Part shown: positions 58,953 to 64,000 of the stretch, piece by piece
Layout: each line of letters opens with the position of its first letter
Numbering within the stretch: the stretch's first letter is position 1
Origin: Mya arenaria
Lineage: Eukaryota; Mollusca; Bivalvia; Myida; Myidae
Direction: 5' to 3'
DNA: 64,000 nt
Assembly (NCBI RefSeq): GCF_026914265.1
Contig: NC_069124.1
Span: 26,444,989 to 26,508,988, forward strand
Position numbers and translations under genes: made by a program
Notes under the pieces: model-generated
Seen by the model: only the letters and a program-made list of their open reading frames with translations
The model's database searches: none
What the model was told of the DNA's origin: nothing

Positions 58953-60286
58953 CGAATGCCGTGGTGAATGGTTCTGATGTGGATAAAACGGTATGTAAAT
59001 ATTATTTATATAAATAATATCATCCTATCGATTAATACACTGTCTTCATTAAACGTAACTTTCAAGTGGACATCTTGGGCCAATCACTGAGATATCTTCT
59101 TTTAGCATAACTCAACCATGTAACTTATTGAATTGGTTATATATTACTACTTAAAGGAAAATACGATTGACATAAATAATTGACACATCTATTTGTGCGG
59201 CGTATCTTTTTTGTAGCTGTTTTTAACTTTTCTACATCTTTTAGGATTCCTTTGTGCATATAACCATGCCTGACGAAATGCAAAAGGAATATGAGGAAAC
59301 GCTTAGCACAGGAGGAATTTCTGCTTTGGAGAAGAAGATCAGCTCAGAGTTGAACCTTTGCCAAAATATTGCGATACGGTTTGCTATCATTGGTGAATCA
59401 GGATCAGGCAAGTCCTCCTTTATAAATGCAATGCTTGAACTTAGTGGGGACGATCCTACAGCGGCCAAGGTAGGCTGTAACGAGTGGACGATAGGTTGCA
59501 AAGAATTCCAACACCCTGAAAAGAAGACATTATTGTTTTATGATCTTCCTGGTTTTGGAACCCCAAACTTTCCGAAAGAATCTTATCTGGAACTGGAAGC
59601 TGTGCAGTTTGAGAGTTTCGACTTCTTCATATTGATAACGCAGTGTCGTTTTAAAAAAAATGACCTATGGCTGGTTAGAGAGATTGAAAAACGTAAAAAG
59701 CATTTCTGTTTCATCAGAACCAAAATAGACGTTGACATAAGCTCTGACTTCACTCATTAAGCAATCATTGATCTTTTCCATATCGGCAGTAGGTTCGAGC
59801 ATAGTCGAAAAGGTAGCTGCTCTTCGTTCAAGGATACAAAAACAGGCATTGCTTGCTTCAATTGGCTCGCTTACCCCGATTCCAGGTTTTGGATTAGCTT
59901 GTGAAGTTGCAATACTTATGACGGAAGTGAGATTTTACAAGTTGCAATTGGGAACAGATAAGAAAACCATGGAACAGCTGGCAGCAAAGATGGGTATGTC
60001 TCTGGAATCGTTGTACAAGGACATCGGTATGACTTCGCATATTATCTTAGCGTCACGAGAAAGCTTTCTTAGGATGTGTGCTATACCACTTGTGTCTGAA
60101 ACGTTGGAGAACCTGCTTAAAGGGAGTATTAACATTTTTGGACTCTTAGTGTCTGCAGCGGCTAGCTTTCCTGCTTGTTTCTACACATTAAACCGTTTGC
60201 TGAACATGTGCGAAGAAGAGGCTAAGAATGTGAACAAAGTGTTCGAGCAATGGATGGTTTACAAAACAAGTACCTCAATCGAGTAA
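58953..60286 (+). pseudogene. IRG locus 3 (inverted paralogue, internally deleted)
   Basis: Linker exon 58953-58990 (ANAVVNGSDVDKT; donor GTATGT) and GTPase exon from 59245 after TTTTAG. G1 GESGSGKSSFINAML, G3 YDLPGFGTPNF and G4 RTKIDVD are intact. After SSD about 172 bases are missing relative to locus 2, the frame shifts and stops at 59760; the C-terminal half follows out of frame at 59768-60286. Upstream of 58806 there are no cassettes or anchor exon, because the tandem duplicate was joined there. A truncated GTPase-domain product is possible but a full IRG is not. Confidence 0.87.
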
Positions 60287-61550
60287 CTTGAATAGAATTC
60301 ACACAAAAACTTGTACAATGTATCGTGTTTATAACTTCACCAGTTTGTGTTTACAAACCGCTGCACTGTAGAATAAATTATATATCACCTTATTAATGCA
60401 AGTTATATATCCTTTGTGGTAGACTGAGCAAAATAATACATTTGAGCCGTCAATCAGCTTATTCATGAACGTGTGCGATTGTTAGTAACTAGGCATCACT
60501 TCTTGTTTCAATATTTCAATGTGTTTGTGTGCGTTAATGCTGTTTTTCGTCGATCCTAACCATGCTCCTGTGTATAAATTTCATCTTTGTGGTGTTTAAT
60601 ATTTGTAATATACACTTTTGTGTTCCATGTGTCGCCAGTTGATGCGTAGAAACTTTTGGACATAATTTTAACCTCGTTTTGGTCCATCTTACCAAACAAA
60701 ATGTTCACCATCGTTGAAAAATTTATACAGTTCTAGATAATTTCAAGTTATGACGAACGGTTCATAAATAAATAGTTTGTCTGTGGGAAAAAGGTTTTAT
60801 AAATGTCAAAACAGTGTTGTTTCTGATATAAATTTATTAAGAGGAAGAACATAAAACTTCTGTGACGAAAATATGTTAAGGCTTACTCTCACAGATTGAT
60901 CGTTTTGACAATTGTTTTAGTTTTTGTCTCAGATTCAGCTGATTTTGGTATAAATGCATTTAATTCAGTCGTATAAGATTACTCACAACAGAACTGATCT
61001 CAATTGTTTGGAAAACCGCCGAAAAATAGATTTTTTTCTAAAAGCGTTAGTAACGCTTTTAGCCATAAATCATCAATTAACAAACGTGAATATGGTAAAC
61101 TGCGATCTGATATTTTGTCACCAGTCTAGTATCACTGGTGTCCAGACATTTAATAAAAAATAGGCTCATTCCAAGACAAAAATTGTCAAAACTTCAATCT
61201 GTGAGAATGCAGCTGAGAATGCAGCTTTAAATAGCGGACTCTATTAAATGGTACTTTGTCTATAGTGTAGCCATTTTTGTCCTTCTTGGTCTGGTTTGTC
61301 TTATCTTGAAACAAATATAAAACCGATAAAGTGACTGCCAGGTGGTGATTTAATTTTTGTTCGCGATACCTTGCTCTGGTCGCAGACCTCACTGATTAAT
61401 TAAAACGCGTTGGTTTTCTTTGGCACTGTTTTTTGAAAAGGGTATTCTTTTTCTATGTTATGGTTATTGTTTTTATTTAATACCAACTAAATTTATCTTT
61501 ATTTCCACCTCATGGTGATATTCAAATACAAATACATAAAATGATAATTA
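59749..61550 (+). repeat. 1802-bp direct duplication, second copy
   Basis: Matches 57004-58805 to the last compared base; similarity stops after AATTA at 61550. It includes its own copy (60876-61238) of the CTCACAGATTG-type element. Confidence 0.93.
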
Positions 61551-61999
61551 ATAATAAATTGTCAACACTACAAAATAAGCCGATTAGCTATTTACTTTGG
61601 CAATGCATACAGTTCTTTAATGCAAAAATCACTATGTCGCATACATTGTTTAAATAAACTTAGCTTAATGTCTTAGACACTCGGGCACCTATACATAAGC
61701 ATGTAGGATAGCCTCAAGAACTGTTTGCGAGTCAAGTTCTGTGACGTCAGCGATAAAACACCACCTATCATGTTCGTGTATACTACATTCATATACGCTG
61801 TGTATTAATCATAGCTCGTTCATTTTCTTAATTGGTAAGGGGGCATAACTCGACTTGCAACGTCTAAGTTACATGTTAATAATCTTGGGTCGATGCCTTC
61901 GACGACGTCATTACCACGGAAATACGAAAACCTATCCTTTGTTGTAAAATAAGAGGTGGAGAGAAGTGAAAAAAAGCTTTGTTCGAACTAAATATCTTA
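61551..61999. repeat. 3' flank of IRG locus 3, matches locus 1
   Basis: Reverse complement of 13060-13440 (shared CTGTTTGCGAGTCAAGTTCT and GATAAAACACCACCTATC). No gene was seen. Confidence 0.65.
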
Positions 62000-63008
62000 A
62001 AGTATAAGTTAAACTTCTTCGTTCTATTAAGCTATCGAATATTCGATCGAACGTTTGGTATTCGAATGTCAAAATCGGTATTCGAATATTCGATGTTTTT
62101 GTTGAATTAATAAATTAATAAACTTTTTGCCTACAACTGTCATCTTCGTCTGTCTTGTTTTTACAACGATGGACCTGTAATGCCAGAGGTGTGAACTTGA
62201 TGACACTATACACGCGCCATATCGGATATATAGTCGGGAACTATAAACAGTCCCCGTAATTTTGCATTTACTGGCTGTTAGACAAGTGACATCAAACACA
62301 TTCTAATTATTTTGGGAACATATAAGATCGGCCTTTATACCAATGTGTTGTCTTCACTGCTAATCAAGCTTGACGATATTGCGCAAATCGCCTTGATGAT
62401 TCGAAGGACATGTGCTAGTTATGTGCTTTAAACTGTTTTCCATGTTTCGATACAACGCTCTTGCGTTGAAAAGTAATTGTATGGTTTACGTTTAAGGATA
62501 TATGTCCTGTATTGCTGTACAATACATCAGTCAAAATCGACGTTTGGCCATGGTTGGTGGCGTTTTCTATAAATATATTTCGTAAACATCAATCCCAGAA
62601 CGAGGCTGCAAGTAACACGTTGGCGCATATCGTCATTTAACCGGGAAAAAACGAAATTCCCCGATCTTATTTTGCATTGTTTAGAAAGGTGAACGCAGAT
62701 AAAGTTATTTATTTATTTATTTAGTTATTTATTTATTTATTGATTAAGTTCGTTTTTTTTTTAAATATATCGCTTTTTCTTGGGATATATTCTGAAAAAG
62801 GGGAAATTCAGAGGCTAATTTGTGAAACAATAAGTGTCAGTCGCGTGTACCGAATACGACAAGGAAGGGTAACAGGGCCCTGGCTATTACGTTAGTGAAT
62901 ATTAGTTAACTACAATTCTTAAAGGATCAATTTTTGTATTCGAATATTCGATCGAAAGAATTACCGAATATTCGAATATCAATTTTGCCATTCGTTTGCA
63001 TCCCTACA
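62000..63008. mobile_element. Probable nonautonomous DNA element, about 1 kb (hAT-like ends)
   Basis: The flanks before and after are adjacent in locus 1 (near 13060), so about 1 kb was inserted here. Both ends are rich in ATTCGAATATTCG in inverted arrangement, and the right end reads CGTTTGCATCCCTA, like hAT termini. No transposase was found; a frame at 62069-62299 is unrecognised. Exact borders and target duplication were not resolved. Confidence 0.55.
62702..62741. repeat. (TTTA)n microsatellite
   Basis: About ten TTTA units with one G interruption, within the inserted element. Confidence 0.9.
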
Positions 63009-63202
63009 TTGAATCAATCAAACCATGGTTATACCATCTCAGACCATTGCCTACCATCTATATTAGTAGGTTTCGAAGCTGAATTGTAACACTGGGCACA
63101 CGTATTTTTTCTCTTAAGAACAGACTGGATAGCAAGACATGTAGATAAAAACTGCGACCAGTTGCATAGATTACAAGACAACTTTTATTTATACTTGAAT
63201 CG

Positions 63203-63403
63203 ATGGAAAACAAAGCTGTAGACAATGCTGTCGTTGGCAAATCGGGTCCTGGAAAGTCGACGTATATTATTGCTTCTATTGAAGTAACAAGTGACGATAT
63301 TTGCGCTGCTGCCGTTGGTTGTGAATCAATATTTTGTGATAACAATGACCATCATTTACCTTGGAAAATCCGCATTTCAAGCTGGGAATTAACCTGGAAG
63401 TGA
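63203..63403 (+). pseudogene. IRG P-loop fragment, copy 4 (inverted block)
   Basis: A 66-codon frame colinear with 40844-41044: AVVGKSGPGKSTYIIASIEV, DDICAAAVGCES, ending ISSWELTWK-stop. The GKS core is intact, while the third glycine-box position is proline. No G3 or G4 follows. It is downstream of the locus 3 GTPase exon on the same strand, as in locus 2. Confidence 0.6.
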
Positions 63404-64000
63404 ATATGCGTTGATATGACTTATTCATTATCACAACCAGTTATCGTCTAAGTGAAAATGACATTTGGGTGTACAGGAAGGTTTTAAGTGACACTCTAAT
63501 TCATAATCAATATATAACAAATATATGTTTTGAATGATAAACCTACTAACTAAATAGTGCATTTATTGAAAATATTAATTGCTGATAACAAGATTGCAAC
63601 CGTGTAATGAATAGCTGAAAACGCACACATATTAAATGATTGGTGAGTGCTAAAATATCTACTGCGATCTACTCATCTCAAGGAAGACATATCGTGTTTT
63701 CTGCATTTTTCTTTCAAATTAAACTCGGTATCCTTCACGAGGACCATTGCTTTCGATATTTATTCATCCTTTTTTGTATATTAAGACAATTGAATTAATT
63801 CTGGTAAGTCTTATTTGGGATTAAGATTTTTTCTTTAAGGTAACAACACCCCCTTGAACTTTGAGCGAAGAAAATAATATGAACGTTTCTGCAAACAAGC
63901 GAAGCATCCCGAAACACACAGTGCTGTACATTTTATATCGGATATTAGAAAACAAAACAAAGCGGTGCCAACAGGGAAATGGCGTTTATCTTGACGAACT
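63404..64000. repeat. Duplicated block, inverted third copy, to window end
   Basis: Reverse complement of 39760-40300 and 40824-40860 without the 523-bp element, so it provides the empty site for that insertion. It continues past the window end. Confidence 0.75.

Noticed and set aside
59254..59760. A complete short GTPase gene at locus 3
   Set aside because: It ends at a frameshift where the paralogues continue for over 200 residues, and lacks an upstream start exon.

Overview
The window is animal nuclear DNA, AT-rich and repeat-rich, and most likely from a mollusc (probably a bivalve). Support comes from GT-AG introns, a WD-repeat gene piece with animal-type exons, a mariner and a non-LTR retrotransposon, many small inverted-repeat elements, long tandem arrays, and a local family of immunity-related GTPase (IRG) genes. 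The species cannot be fixed from the sequence. No prokaryotic operon, CRISPR array, rRNA or convincing tRNA gene was seen.

Layout. 0-4 kb: a 190-bp tandem repeat, then three minus-strand exons of a WD-repeat protein. 5-12.3 kb: the first, worn copies of a duplicated block, carrying a non-LTR retrotransposon, small inverted-repeat elements and two broken Walker-A (P-loop) fragments. 12.6-24.7 kb: the one apparently intact IRG gene, minus strand, with a mariner inserted exactly at its stop codon. 24.7-31 kb: its upstream region with several small elements and a duplicated transmembrane-coding piece. 31.2-37.0 kb: a 39-bp minisatellite. 37-48.3 kb: a second copy of the block with a broken IRG gene and a nested stack of mobile elements. 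49.4-57.0 kb: a satellite of about 177 bp. 57.0-64 kb: a third, inverted IRG copy, internally deleted and partly duplicated in tandem.

The central result is the IRG gene at 16436-24744. Joining its splice sites gives a predicted protein of about 490 residues: a 34-residue first coding exon with a membrane anchor, three usable related 45-nt cassettes (a fourth has a broken acceptor), a 38-nt linker exon and a 398-codon GTPase exon. All cassettes have the same phase, so any number can be included or skipped without changing the frame. A membrane-anchored IRG with a linker made of repeated mini-exons is the most unusual biology here. The other two IRG loci keep parts of the same exon structure but carry a nonsense codon, frameshifts or deletions.

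Comparing the copies with each other gives empty target sites inside the window. These date and delimit several insertions: the mariner, a 523-bp TA-flanked element, a long-inverted-repeat element with an 11-bp target duplication, and a telomere-like insert.
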